This document shows, piece by piece, positions 38,985 through 46,778 of a stretch of 64,000 bases of DNA. How positions within the stretch are numbered: position 1 is the first letter of the stretch; each line of letters begins with the position of its first letter. Source of the DNA: Candidatus Peribacteria bacterium (GTDB taxonomy: Bacteria > Patescibacteriota > Gracilibacteria > UBA1369 > 2-02-FULL-48-14); the NCBI GenBank assembly GCA_943357175.1, contig CALRGE010000006.1:25215-89214 (forward strand), given 5' to 3'. Made by a program: the position numbers and the translations under genes. The notes under the pieces were generated by a model. The model did no database searches, was not told the origin of the DNA, and was given only the letters and a program-made list of their open reading frames with translations.

Positions 38985-40337
38985 GTGACCCTGAATACAA
39001 ACAATACACAGGCTGAGGTGGAAACCCCTTCCGTGTTGGAAGAATTCAAAGAGAATAAAGATGCACCTTTTGAAACTGTTAAAAAGGGAGAAATTGCTCC
39101 TGATTACCCGTATGCTTTTTTTAATAAAATAAGAGCAAACTGGTCAAAAGTTTGTGAATTGATGAATTGGAAAAAAGGCGAAGCGCCGCTTGATTGGAAT
39201 TTCTTTAGAGTGGCAAAAGATCCTTTGGCGCTTGTTAGCATGATTCAAGAGAAAATTCTAACAAATGGTGGCGAACTTCCAAGATTTGGAGTGGATGGTA
39301 AATTTGGTTCTGAAACAGAAGCTGGATTAAATGATGCAATCTCGGGAAAGGGAGAAGTTCCTAAGCTGGGCAGAGGGCTGATTTCCGCCGAGCTCGAGAA
39401 AGGTGAAAAAATCGAGCAAAGCTCTGAGCAGAGACAGATCAAAGATAAGTTACAGGAAATGTATGATGTCCTGCCAAAAGTTGAAGAGCGACTTAAAACT
39501 GCCGACTTGCTACCTGATAAAGAATTTTTTGAAGATCCGGATTTTGGTGATCACGATGTTCTCGAATTTCAAACTCGTGCCATGAAATTTAGAGAAGATT
39601 TAATTTCTCAAGAACCACGCCTAAAACCACTAGTAAAACTTGCAAATAAAATTGTGCCTATCATTGAGGCAGAGATTAAAAAAATAGACCTTTCAAAAAT
39701 TAACAGCAAAGCTGATTTGTATAAAGTTTTTGAGAAAATGGGACCAGCACTTAAACCTCAGATTGATTCTTTGATAGACGGTATGAGTGAAGCGGAAATG
39801 GAAAAACTAATGCTGGAAGTGGACATGGAAGTTCTCATGTCATTTTTCATGTCTACAATATCTGAACTTGTTGTTGTGATGGCGGATTATTTTAAAGATA
39901 ATAAAGAAAATCTACAGCGGCTCTTGGAACACTTCCAAGATGAGTTATTGTTACTTCAAGGCAATAAAACTGAGACAGCAAAACTTGATCAGAATTTGAA
40001 CTTACCTGCAGAATGGAATGATTTAGTAAAGAAAGGAGAAATTACTTCAGGTAGCCTCGAATTTACTCGTGAAGGAAAGCCGGTAGTTCTGAATATTGAT
40101 GATCTAACTTTGAAAGTTGGGGATAAAACTGGAAAACTTACTTTACCATATGGCGCTGAGCTTGATTCAGTTGAGGCAACGAGTGACGGTAATTTGACTC
40201 TGACCGCAAGTCTTTACGGATCTTATAACTGTAAAATCCTGAGTCCTACTCAGTTAAACTCATATATAGACAAAGTCGCGACAGCTCCTACTGGAGAAAA
40301 GATTGACCTTGGAAGTGGTGCTTATATTCAGGTTTAA
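38985..40337 (+). CDS. Orphan protein with a peptidoglycan-binding-like segment
   Basis: 450 residues starting with GTG; a TATAAT lies 22 nt upstream. No signal peptide. Residues ~75-115 (DPLALVSMIQEKILTNGGELPRFGVDGKFGSETEAGLNDAI) match the 'vkalQ..L...g....vDG.fG..T..al' pattern of PG_binding_1 domains. The rest is helical and acidic, ending in a beta-rich region (LTLKVGDKTGKLTLPYGAELDSV). How it would reach the wall without a signal is unclear. Confidence 0.6.
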   Translation: MTLNTNNTQAEVETPSVLEEFKENKDAPFETVKKGEIAPDYPYAFFNKIRANWSKVCELMNWKKGEAPLDWNFFRVAKDPLALVSMIQEKILTNGGELPRFGVDGKFGSETEAGLNDAISGKGEVPKLGRGLISAELEKGEKIEQSSEQRQIKDKLQEMYDVLPKVEERLKTADLLPDKEFFEDPDFGDHDVLEFQTRAMKFREDLISQEPRLKPLVKLANKIVPIIEAEIKKIDLSKINSKADLYKVFEKMGPALKPQIDSLIDGMSEAEMEKLMLEVDMEVLMSFFMSTISELVVVMADYFKDNKENLQRLLEHFQDELLLLQGNKTETAKLDQNLNLPAEWNDLVKKGEITSGSLEFTREGKPVVLNIDDLTLKVGDKTGKLTLPYGAELDSVEATSDGNLTLTASLYGSYNCKILSPTQLNSYIDKVATAPTGEKIDLGSGAYIQV

Positions 40338-40346
40338 TATTTCACT

Positions 40347-40625
40347 TCACTCGCCATCAAAATAGAACCTTTTCCCGAAGAAAGATATAAAATAATAATC
40401 GTCTGCACAGGCATCAACTTTCGCGCCGAACGGTTTCCATTCAACATTTAAGCATGACCCGTCACAGTCACAAGTATTTTTTGGTTTTTTGAAATTCTCT
40501 TCGTCGTTTCCTCTAAAGAATCTGCTCTCCATAATATCTTCTCCATTATCAATCCAAAGCCATGGCGCTGTGAATGCGAGTGAAAGTAAGATAATCGCCA
40601 AGATGATTAAGATTGTTTTTTTCAT
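40347..40625 (-). CDS. Small membrane-anchored Cys-rich protein
   Basis: 92 residues. N-terminal helix MKKTILIILAIILLSLAFTAPWLW, then an exported domain with four cysteines (TCDCDGSCLNVEW, VDACADDYYF). Eight bp downstream of the neighbouring lipoprotein gene. Function unknown. Confidence 0.6.
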   Translation of the reverse strand: MKKTILIILAIILLSLAFTAPWLWIDNGEDIMESRFFRGNDEENFKKPKNTCDCDGSCLNVEWKPFGAKVDACADDYYFISFFGKRFYFDGE

Positions 40626-40633
40626 TTTAATTA

Positions 40634-41212
40634 TTACTTTGTGAATTTAAAAGTCCTCATCATCATATCTCCCAATGGGTCGTAAGAATCTTTGGCAATA
40701 TTTAGTAAGGACCCATCCGCAAATGCAACTATTGTAGAATCACCTTGATACACAGTTATGCTAAAAATCTTTGCTTCGTTTACAACTGTGTAAGTATATC
40801 CGCCTTTGGCTTGTTTTGGCACTTCATCAAATTCACATCTAACTGCATTTATTAATTCATTTTCGTCAAATTTTTCCGGAAGTGGAAATATCTTTATTTG
40901 TTTACATGTTTTGTTGCTTTTGATGTACTCATTAAATTTTTGATCGATGGTCATTTTCTCATTATTTTCTTCAACATAAATCTCAAGATCTACACCTTTT
41001 ATGCAAAGTTTATCGTTCGACGTGCATGTATTATTTGTGAATAAAACATTGTCAGATTTCGAATCATCTAATGTCAAAAATGAAGGGTATTGAATTTCAT
41101 ATCCATTTGTACCATTTGTATAAATTTTAACTAATTCATCTACCGGTTGAGCGCAACTTGTTAAAAATACCAGTGACAGCAGAGCTAAACTTCTTGCGAA
41201 TACTTTTTTCAT
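40634..41212 (-). CDS. Lipoprotein, orphan
   Basis: 192 residues with lipobox SLALLSLVFLTSC. The mature part (YTNGTNGYEIQYPSFLTLDDSKSDNVLFTNN) has the 'g.y.i.yP..f.....' start common in small PsbP-like or DUF-type lipoproteins. Contains further cysteines. Likely co-transcribed with 40347-40625. Confidence 0.65.
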   Translation of the reverse strand: MKKVFARSLALLSLVFLTSCAQPVDELVKIYTNGTNGYEIQYPSFLTLDDSKSDNVLFTNNTCTSNDKLCIKGVDLEIYVEENNEKMTIDQKFNEYIKSNKTCKQIKIFPLPEKFDENELINAVRCEFDEVPKQAKGGYTYTVVNEAKIFSITVYQGDSTIVAFADGSLLNIAKDSYDPLGDMMMRTFKFTK

Positions 41213-41242
41213 AATTAAAATAAATTAAAATTGTTTTCATGT

Positions 41243-41851
41243 TTAAAATTTACCTTTTTTGATAAAGCTTTGCACGGCGCTTATTACTAAATCTGAATCC
41301 ATAATGTATGTGTGCATATTTGGTACTATTAGAAAATCTTTCATATTTTTTAATTTTGTATTTTCCACGGAGACTTTTTCATCATATTTGCCTGCAATTA
41401 TACCTACTGTGTATTTCGGAGAAGGAATCGCGCTAGGAAGACTCTTTTTATCTGTTCTTAATTGTTTCAATGCAGGACCAAAAATATAATTCATTATTAA
41501 AGATTTGGCTAAAAAATCTGCTAATTTTGAGCCGCTGTTTGGAGGTGAAAGCATGATAACTCTGCCAAGATTTTTAACTTTATTTTTGCTTAAAAAATAC
41601 CTGACAATAATTCCTCCCATCGAATGTGTTACGAAATTAATTTTTTTATTTTTGTCAGTACATTTTTCCGTTAATGCTTTTTTTAGGTAATTATTAGAAA
41701 GATTTTCTATCGTTTCTTTTCTGGAAGGATAATTTAAATTAATCACTGAATATCCATCTGTAGACAAAACCTTCTCTAATTTTTTCATCGATTTTGCTGT
41801 CCTCCAAAAGCCGTGCAGGAGAACAACGTAATCTTTTGTGTTTATTTTCAT
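41243..41851 (-). CDS. Alpha/beta-hydrolase (lipase-like)
   Basis: 202 residues. VVLLHGFWRTAKSMKKLEKVL is the oxyanion strand-turn; INFVTHSMGGIIVRYFLSKN is the nucleophile elbow (G-x-S-x-G variant HSMGG, Ser ~78); the catalytic His is likely in VPNMHTYIMDS. Resembles class 2 lipases of the LipA/EstA type with a short lid. Cytosolic (no signal). Last chromosomal-type gene beyond the far end of the integron. Confidence 0.8.
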   Translation of the reverse strand: MKINTKDYVVLLHGFWRTAKSMKKLEKVLSTDGYSVINLNYPSRKETIENLSNNYLKKALTEKCTDKNKKINFVTHSMGGIIVRYFLSKNKVKNLGRVIMLSPPNSGSKLADFLAKSLIMNYIFGPALKQLRTDKKSLPSAIPSPKYTVGIIAGKYDEKVSVENTKLKNMKDFLIVPNMHTYIMDSDLVISAVQSFIKKGKF

Positions 41852-41867
41852 AATCTGATCTAAAGAA

Positions 41868-42338
41868 TTACTCGTTCTTTAAAAGTTCTTCAAGTTTATC
41901 AAACATGCCATTCCAACCTTTTTTCATATCCTCCAGTATGGAATCATCATGTGGGTTCTCTCCGACCATTGTCATTTTAGTAATGCCATTCTCTTCTGTA
42001 AAACTGAATTCTACTAATGCCTCTACTATTTCTTCTCCAGACATTCCATAATGTGAGGATGGCACAGGATTTCCTTGTGAATCAGTGAATGTATCTAGGA
42101 AGGATAGAAATTTTGCTTGCTCAATTTTTTGATAAACTCCTCGGCCCCAAAATTCTTGACCTTCTGAACCTTTAAAAGAATACCTAAATACTCCATCCTT
42201 TTTGAAATCAACAGAGATATGTGATGATTCCATACCAGTTGGACACCACCATTTTTTCAGTTTATCTTCGCTGGTCAATGCTTCCCAAACTTTTTCTATT
42301 GTTGTCGAGAATGAACGTTCTATGGTGATTTTTTTCAT
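41868..42338 (-). CDS. SRPBCC (AHSA1-like) domain protein at the array end
   Basis: 156 residues: MKKITIERSFSTTIEKVWEALTSEDKLKKWWCPTGMESSHIS... with C-terminal GWNGMFDKLEELLKN, a START-like fold of the Aha1 C-terminal family. It lies next to the last attC remnant, in cassette orientation, with TTTAACCAAGCCAAT before the ATG like several cassette genes. No attC follows it. Either a former cassette whose attC is lost or the first chromosomal gene after the array. Ligand unknown. Confidence 0.75.
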   Translation of the reverse strand: MKKITIERSFSTTIEKVWEALTSEDKLKKWWCPTGMESSHISVDFKKDGVFRYSFKGSEGQEFWGRGVYQKIEQAKFLSFLDTFTDSQGNPVPSSHYGMSGEEIVEALVEFSFTEENGITKMTMVGENPHDDSILEDMKKGWNGMFDKLEELLKNE

Positions 42339-42373
42339 ATTGGCTTGGTTAAAGTTTAGTGATTTTTTATTTC

Positions 42374-42413
42374 AGCTAACGTACGTGCCTGAACCGGTTG
42401 AGCTCTGTTGTGT
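42374..42413 (-). repeat. attC of cassette 16 (short)
   Basis: AGCTAAC...GTTGTGT, 40 bp, shorter than any typical attC. The centre CTGAACCGGTTGAG is a small palindrome. The stop codon of the cassette gene (TAG) lies in the R' side. Probably decayed. Confidence 0.6.
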
Positions 42414-42906
42414 GATGTTGCGAAAAATCCACCAGGTAATTTTTAACTGCTTCAATATCAATTTTTTGATGTTCGCCATTAAGTATTTTTTTGTATTCCA
42501 TTAAATCTTTTGGATTCATTACGTAAACTTCTATTTCAAATATTGTTTTGATTTGTGCCGTTTCAAATTGTGCAGGATAGCTTTCCCATGTTTTATTTTT
42601 TTCGTTATAAATTTTTGTTTTATATGCACCACTAATATCAATCATTTGTCCTTCATAATTTAAAACTATTAAATCAAGATCCCATTTTTCATCTTTTAAC
42701 CTATCTGGCCCAAAAGTAATATATTTTTCAATATCTGGGAGTATAGTTTTAAATTTCTCTTCGGGAATATCCAGATCGATATCGTTTACTGAACGTTTTG
42801 CGCCATAAATATGAGCAGCAAAACCTCCTGCAATTTGAAACGGCACATTATGCTTTTTGAGGATATTTACAATCCATTTGAGAGCCTTTTCTAATTTTGA
42901 TTCCAT
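42376..42906 (-). CDS. AbiEii/MNT-like nucleotidyltransferase (cassette 16)
   Basis: 176 residues. VPFQIAGGFAAHIYGAKRSVNDIDLDIPEEKF is the nucleotidyltransferase signature GG...h.G..R...DiDl, as in AbiEii-type toxins and MNT/aminoglycoside-type enzymes; LIVLNYEGQMIDIS may hold the third acidic residue. AbiEii toxins act in abortive infection, but no AbiEi partner is present, so a defence role is only possible. The ORF reads through the short attC and ends in its R' box, which suggests the original stop was lost. Confidence 0.75.
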   Translation of the reverse strand: MESKLEKALKWIVNILKKHNVPFQIAGGFAAHIYGAKRSVNDIDLDIPEEKFKTILPDIEKYITFGPDRLKDEKWDLDLIVLNYEGQMIDISGAYKTKIYNEKNKTWESYPAQFETAQIKTIFEIEVYVMNPKDLMEYKKILNGEHQKIDIEAVKNYLVDFSQHHTTELNRFRHVR

Positions 42907-42931
42907 GATTTAGATATAAGATTTTTCGCAA

Positions 42932-42959
42932 GAATCGAGCCAGATATGCGCTGTTAAGT
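42932..42959 (-). repeat. attC remnant of cassette 15
   Basis: Only the R'' half is recognisable (AGATATGCGCTGTTAAGT, GTTAAGT at 42953-42959). No RYYYAAC is found on the other side, so this site appears truncated and inactive. Confidence 0.5.
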
Positions 42960-42977
42960 GATGGACTTTGGCCGTTC

Positions 42978-43211
42978 CTAACACATGCAGTTGAAGCTAT
43001 TCGCATTATTTTTGGTAAGGCCCCATGGATCGCCATTGGATTTTTTGCCGTTCCAAGTTGTACCGTCTTTAGCAGCTTCAACAGCTGACTCACTTGGTAA
43101 ACCTTGAGCACCAGCCTGCCTGAGCTCGACGAGTGCGCCTTGAAGTTTTGCGTTCATATAATTATAGGTTAATGGATAATTTATTATATCAGAAAGTCCA
43201 AAATATTTCAT
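42978..43211 (-). CDS. Small orphan protein (cassette 15)
   Basis: Up to 77 residues; MKYFGLSDIINYPLTYNYMNAKLQGALVELRQAGAQGLPSESAVEAAKDGTTWNGKKSNGDPWGLTKNNANSFNCMC. The ATG at 43211 lies inside the neighbouring R' box; MNAKLQ (43157) is an alternative start. Short, soluble, with a C-terminal CMC. No family recognised. Confidence 0.5.
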   Translation of the reverse strand: MKYFGLSDIINYPLTYNYMNAKLQGALVELRQAGAQGLPSESAVEAAKDGTTWNGKKSNGDPWGLTKNNANSFNCMC

Positions 43212-43260
43212 TTAACGTTCGTACGTTTGCGAAGTGCGAGCTGCATATGCGCTGTTAAGT
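43210..43260 (-). repeat. attC of cassette 14 (chimeric, short)
   Basis: ATTTAAC...GTTAAGT, 51 bp. The right half CTGCATATGCGCTGTTAAG is shared with the sites at 44546 and 46084, but the left half (GTTCGTACGTTTGCG) is not its complement, so the stem is poor. Confidence 0.65.
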
Positions 43261-43301
43261 GATGTATCCAAACAAAATAATCGCAAGTATTACAAAGTAA
43301 T

Positions 43302-43700
43302 TCATATATTAAGTTTTGTTGCTATGAAATACGCTATTGTAGATACTGATGCTGCAAGTGTTGCTCCCCAAGCTAAGTCAACAAAAGTTACAAGTAGCGG
43401 CCAATCTTTAACTGTTGCTAAATTTGTCAAATCATAGGTTGCGTACGTAATAAACCCGAATAAGGCACCAAGAAGAACTGCGTGTATCCAGGACCCTTTT
43501 TCAAGTGCAGGTGAAATAACGAAAACCACCAGACCTGCTATAAATACGAGATAAAAAATAATTGCTGCATACCAATTAACATCAGATTTCATTAGAAAAC
43601 CAATTTGTTTGGCATAAAAATTCTTTGCCACAATTCCAAGCCAAACCATGTCGATGGCAAAAAATACTGGCAGTGCAATAAGATAAAGTTTCCAGAACAT
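43302..43700 (-). CDS. DUF2177-family membrane protein (cassette 14)
   Basis: 132 residues, four membrane helices. MFWKLYLIALPVFFAIDMVWLGIVAKNFYAKQIGFL, then GALFGFITYATYDLTNLATVKDWPLLVTFVDLAWGATLAA is the characteristic DUF2177 sequence. It starts 1 bp after the TspO stop, in a three-gene cassette. DUF2177 proteins are of unknown function and often occur near TspO or photolyase genes. Confidence 0.85.
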   Translation of the reverse strand: MFWKLYLIALPVFFAIDMVWLGIVAKNFYAKQIGFLMKSDVNWYAAIIFYLVFIAGLVVFVISPALEKGSWIHAVLLGALFGFITYATYDLTNLATVKDWPLLVTFVDLAWGATLAASVSTIAYFIATKLNI

Positions 43701-43701
43701 A

Positions 43702-44097
43702 TTATTTGTTTAAGTAAGTAATAGTAAGTTGCAAAACTGTGGCAAAAGATCCCCATAGCAAATAGGGCAGATTTGCATATACCACCCAGCGCATATGTGG
43801 CCAAATTGCAACTAATCCCCAGATGAGGGTTCCAAGAACTAGGATAATATCTATAGACGCTAAAACGTTATTTTTTAGTCCAAACTGAATTGGTGTAAAT
43901 GCAAAATTGAAAATTAGGTTTAAAGCAAATGGCAAAGCTACTATCCAAGGTATTTGCTTGGTGAAAGCCTTGTAAAATACTGTTCCATATGAGGCTGCAA
44001 TCAAAATGTACAGCACTGACCAAACAGGACCAAATAGCCATGCGGGTGGAGACCAAAAAGGTTTTACTAATTGTGTGTACCAAGTTGCTGTAGGCAT
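43702..44097 (-). CDS. tspO: TspO/MBR-family membrane protein (cassette 14)
   Basis: Start set at MPTATWYTQLVKPFWSPPAWLFGPVWSVLYILIAASY (44097), preceded by TTTAACCTCAAAAAT. 131 residues, five helices; WYTQLVKPFWSPPAWLFGPVW and NLIFNFAFTPIQFGLKN are the TspO hallmark motifs. TspO proteins bind porphyrins and cholesterol-like ligands and act in tetrapyrrole or stress responses. Middle gene of a three-membrane-protein cassette. Confidence 0.9.
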   Translation of the reverse strand: MPTATWYTQLVKPFWSPPAWLFGPVWSVLYILIAASYGTVFYKAFTKQIPWIVALPFALNLIFNFAFTPIQFGLKNNVLASIDIILVLGTLIWGLVAIWPHMRWVVYANLPYLLWGSFATVLQLTITYLNK

Positions 44098-44165
44098 ATT
44101 TTTGAGGTTAAAGTGGGCAATTGTTCTTACCAATGGCGGTGAAAGTGCTGAGAATTTTTTGTATT

Positions 44166-44534
44166 TTAGTGTTCATAGCTTGGGAAAAACTTTTTTAGTC
44201 GTATCTCTGAAACTATAAGAACAAACAGGCCGACCATCAAAGGAATAATGAAAAGAGGAGACCAGTATTCTGTTATTGGATTGAGTGCTGGACCAGTCAT
44301 GACATACTTGAAGGCTGAAACATCATCAATGAATAGGCCTGCACCTATGCCGAAGAAGATGTGTCCATATTTTGCTCGTCTGAATATAAGTGCAAGAATC
44401 ATTAATAGAAGTCCATAGTAAAAATGATATGACTGGTCGTGGAATATAAATTGCAGCTCCGGCCTGTTTGCGGCTATAGCAACAAAAATTCTCATCACGA
44501 TTATTGTAGCAATAGCTGAGCTTGTTATTTTCAT
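44166..44534 (-). CDS. Membrane protein, orphan (cassette 14)
   Basis: 122 residues with about four helices (ITSSAIATIIVMRIFVAIAA, FYYGLLLMILALIFRRAKYG, FFGIGAGLFIDDVSAF, SPLFIIPLMVGLFVLIVSEI). GHIFFGIGAGLFIDDVS suggests a small integral-membrane enzyme or sensor. First gene of the TspO cassette; 68 bp upstream of tspO. No family recognised. Confidence 0.65.
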   Translation of the reverse strand: MKITSSAIATIIVMRIFVAIAANRPELQFIFHDQSYHFYYGLLLMILALIFRRAKYGHIFFGIGAGLFIDDVSAFKYVMTGPALNPITEYWSPLFIIPLMVGLFVLIVSEIRLKKFFPSYEH

Positions 44535-44545
44535 AAAAATATTTC

Positions 44546-44589
44546 ACTTAAGGTCCGGGTATTGGCGAACTGCATATGCGCTGTTACGC
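44546..44589 (-). repeat. attC of cassette 13 (chimeric, short)
   Basis: ACTTAAG...GTTACGC, 44 bp. R' ends AAG instead of AAC, removing the invariant base at the crossover. The left half (GGGTATTGGCG) and right half (CTGCATATGCGC) are not complementary. Confidence 0.55.
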
Positions 44590-44859
44590 AATTGGCAGAA
44601 AAATTAAACCACATAAAATTGTCTGCTTATAAAAACAAAATATATGGCATAGATAATTGTTGCTATGGCAGCGTACCACTTTAAAATATATGTTTTTTTT
44701 GATTATAAAAAATACTATTAATAGAGCTATTAACGGAAGTGTTACTGATAAAATCCCAGAGTACTCTGGTTTTTGGTAGCCTTCGCTCCAAAACATTCTT
44801 GGGACCCTATCAAAAAATGTATTTTGGAGTTCAGTCCTGTCGTTTGCTGAGAGTGCCAT
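44584..44859 (-). pseudogene. Small membrane protein with probable frameshift (cassette 13)
   Basis: The ORF (91 residues) starts MALSANDRTELQNTFFDRVPRMFWSEGYQKPEYSGILSVTLPLIALLIVFFIIKK and then loses hydrophobic character after an A8 tract (T8 at 44693-44700). Removing one A gives KTYILKWYAAIATIIYAIYFVFISRQFYVV and a stop at 44604, a clean membrane helix. The corrected stop also falls 21 nt from the R'' edge, as in the other cassettes. Either a sequencing error, a mutation or slippage. Confidence 0.65.
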
Positions 44860-44899
44860 ATTTTAGGTGCTTAAATGTTTTAAAATTTTTCTGACTTTC

Positions 44900-45024
44900 T
44901 TCTAACGTCCGTGAATAACCGGAGTTTTTTGTGGCGGTATAATATGGAGTGACGTACCGCCGCCAAACTTGTGTGAACGAATGAAGCGTAGCGGGATGAG
45001 TGAACCAGTTATTCATTGTTAGAC
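44900..45024 (-). repeat. attC of cassette 12 (full length)
   Basis: TTCTAAC...GTTAGAC, 125 bp. Arms GTGAATAACCGG/CCAGTTATTCAT and TGGCGGTA/TACCGCCGCCA pair well. Confidence 0.8.
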
Positions 45025-45042
45025 GAGAATTCTGCTCCACCT

Positions 45043-45468
45043 TTACTCGACAAGTTTCTTTATGCCATTAAGTACCATATTCCAGCTACTTTCTGAGTGC
45101 TCCCGTGCCTGCTCATTAGCAAACCCTTTTTGGGACACTTTCAAAGTAACATCACCATCTACCCCACTCACTTCATAGGTGACTAAAGAATAGTTTTCCT
45201 CTTTATTTTCTAAACCGGAGAAGCTACTTAAATATGTGTATTGCAATAGTTTTTCAGGTTCAAATTGAACAATCTCTCCTTTATCCTGATATTCTTTACC
45301 TTCATAGCTTCCCTGAAAAACTATGCTACTGCCAACTTGCCAGTTAGTAACAAGTTGTGTCCCAAAAAGGTACTGTTTCACCATTTCAGGATTTGTTAAT
45401 GCTTCCCACACTTTACTCACGGGAGCACTCACTTGAACGGATTTTTGTACGATAAGGTCTTTATTCAT
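45043..45468 (-). CDS. SRPBCC (AHSA1-like) domain protein (cassette 12)
   Basis: 141 residues: MNKDLIVQKSVQVSAPVSKVWEALTNPEMVKQYLFGTQLVTNWQVGSSIVFQGSYEGKEYQDKGEIVQFEPEKLLQYTY, ending SSWNMVLNGIKKLVE. Typical polyketide-cyclase/AHSA1 helix-grip fold. It is not a close relative of the 41868 protein. ATG is preceded by TTAACTAACCTAATTCAT. The stop codon lies in the cassette's left inverted-repeat arm. Ligand unknown. Confidence 0.85.
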   Translation of the reverse strand: MNKDLIVQKSVQVSAPVSKVWEALTNPEMVKQYLFGTQLVTNWQVGSSIVFQGSYEGKEYQDKGEIVQFEPEKLLQYTYLSSFSGLENKEENYSLVTYEVSGVDGDVTLKVSQKGFANEQAREHSESSWNMVLNGIKKLVE

Positions 45469-45535
45469 ATGAATTAGGTTAGTTAATGCTAATGTATATA
45501 AATTTAATTATTCGGTAAAGGTGGGGCAGAATTTC

Positions 45536-45584
45536 GGCTAATGTTCGCGCATCATCTGAAGTTCTCATCCCGTTCGTGTTAAAT
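45536..45584 (-). repeat. attC of cassette 11 (degenerate)
   Basis: GGCTAAT...GTTAAAT, 49 bp. R' ends AAT rather than AAC and the two halves (GTTCGCGCATCATC and ATCCCGTTCGT) pair poorly. The GNAT stop codon overlaps R''. Confidence 0.5.
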
Positions 45585-46055
45585 ATCGCATTGGTAGTAT
45601 ATAGTTTCTTGTCCATATATTTCACCTCGCTTACTTTCCTTAAAACCACGCGACTCATATAACTTTTGGGCGACAATTTGTTTTGTCGATGTATCCAAAA
45701 ACAATTTTTTGTAGCCTAACTCCTTTGCCTTTTCGATAAGCTTATCTAAGATCAAGCTGCCGATTCCTTTGCCCTGAAGCTCGTGCTTAACTCTCATTCT
45801 TTTTATTTCGGCAGTTGCCTCATCTACTTTTCTCAAGGCGCCCATACCAACAAGCTTATCGTTAATTATGGCTACAAAAAATTCTCCATCATTATCGATA
45901 TATTCTTCTCTGATTCGCTTGAGGTCTTGGTCAAGCTGTTCTCTGGCTTTTGGATCATCGATAAAACTCTCAGTCTGTTTTAAGCCCTCAAGATGAAGGT
46001 TGTAGGTTGCCTCTTTATCTTTTTCCTCAAATTGTCGCAGTCTAATATTTTCCAT
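45579..46055 (-). CDS. GNAT-family N-acetyltransferase (cassette 11)
   Basis: Start at MENIRLRQFEEKDKEATYNLHLEGLKQT (46055, 158 residues); the track start extends into the upstream attC. Acetyl-CoA-binding motif A: IKRMRVKHELQGKGIGSLILDKLIEKAKELGYKKLFLDTS (Q/RxxGxG/A), then KLYESRGFKE. Acceptor unknown. GNATs are among the commonest cassette products in known integrons. This is the one cassette without a visible body inverted repeat. Confidence 0.88.
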   Translation of the reverse strand: MENIRLRQFEEKDKEATYNLHLEGLKQTESFIDDPKAREQLDQDLKRIREEYIDNDGEFFVAIINDKLVGMGALRKVDEATAEIKRMRVKHELQGKGIGSLILDKLIEKAKELGYKKLFLDTSTKQIVAQKLYESRGFKESKRGEIYGQETIYYQCDI

Positions 46056-46083
46056 GTTATTGCACCAAGGAACAAAAAATTTC

Positions 46084-46168
46084 AGATAACGTTCCGGAAT
46101 AGCCGATGTTTTGTGGCGGTACAATGTTTGGGCGAGGCAGCAGCCGAGCTGCATATGCGCTGTTAGCT
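46084..46168 (-). repeat. attC of cassette 10 (chimeric)
   Basis: AGATAAC...GTTAGCT, 85 bp. The inner left (GTTCCGGAATAGCC) does not match the right half (CTGCATATGCGC), indicating fusion of two sites. Confidence 0.7.
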
Positions 46169-46183
46169 GATGTTGGGCTGTTT

Positions 46184-46714
46184 TTATTGTTTACAAATCC
46201 CTGGCAATTCGCCGGAATTTGTAAACGTTATTGACTCACTAACGTATTCAGAATCTCTACATGCTCCTGTTTTGTCGGCGGCGGGATCTGAAGTTGAAAC
46301 TACTACTGTTAATTCCTCACTGCATGGTTCAGCTAAAGCTAACTCAAAATTCCCATTTGCATCTACCATTGCGGCACCGCCGCTTGCATATGAATTGCTG
46401 GTGATACATGACATTTCGTCTTTTGGATAATTAACGTATGCCCAAATTTCAGAGTTTGCCTCGGCGGTGCCTTTGATGGTGACACCGTCAACTATCGAAC
46501 CATCAGCAGGATAAGCGATGACTGGCCTGTTGCTTGAAACTGTAGGTTGTGTCGTTGGCAATGTTTCAGTTGTCGGTTGAGAAATTTCAACTTCTTCTAC
46601 TGGTGTTACTTCAGCGGAATTTTGAGTTTGCCACCAGTAAACACCGCCGCCGATAATAACGGCTGTGATTACTATAGTCAGGACGATTGTCCAGGGATTT
46701 GTTTTGTACTCCAT
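46184..46714 (-). CDS. Membrane-anchored Ig-like domain protein (cassette 10)
   Basis: 176 residues. N-terminal anchor NPWTIVLTIVITAVIIGGGVYWWQTQ, a Thr/Pro/Val linker, then a beta-sandwich-like domain (RPVIAYPADGSIVDGVTIKGTAEANSEIWAYVNYP) typical of bacterial Ig/Gmad2-like modules, with cysteines (MSCITSN, EPCSEE, GACRDSE, GICKQ). The anchor closely resembles that of the cassette 6 protein, and the cassette-end repeats of both are alike. Extracytoplasmic. Confidence 0.7.
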   Translation of the reverse strand: MEYKTNPWTIVLTIVITAVIIGGGVYWWQTQNSAEVTPVEEVEISQPTTETLPTTQPTVSSNRPVIAYPADGSIVDGVTIKGTAEANSEIWAYVNYPKDEMSCITSNSYASGGAAMVDANGNFELALAEPCSEELTVVVSTSDPAADKTGACRDSEYVSESITFTNSGELPGICKQ

Positions 46715-46778
46715 ATTGATTAGGGTTAATTAATAAATGAATTTTACGTTAAACGACTGAATAAAAACAGCCAATTTC

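Noticed and set aside
41868-42338. SRPBCC gene counted as a 17th cassette
   Set aside because: Orientation, start motif and type fit a cassette, but no attC follows it, so membership cannot be shown.
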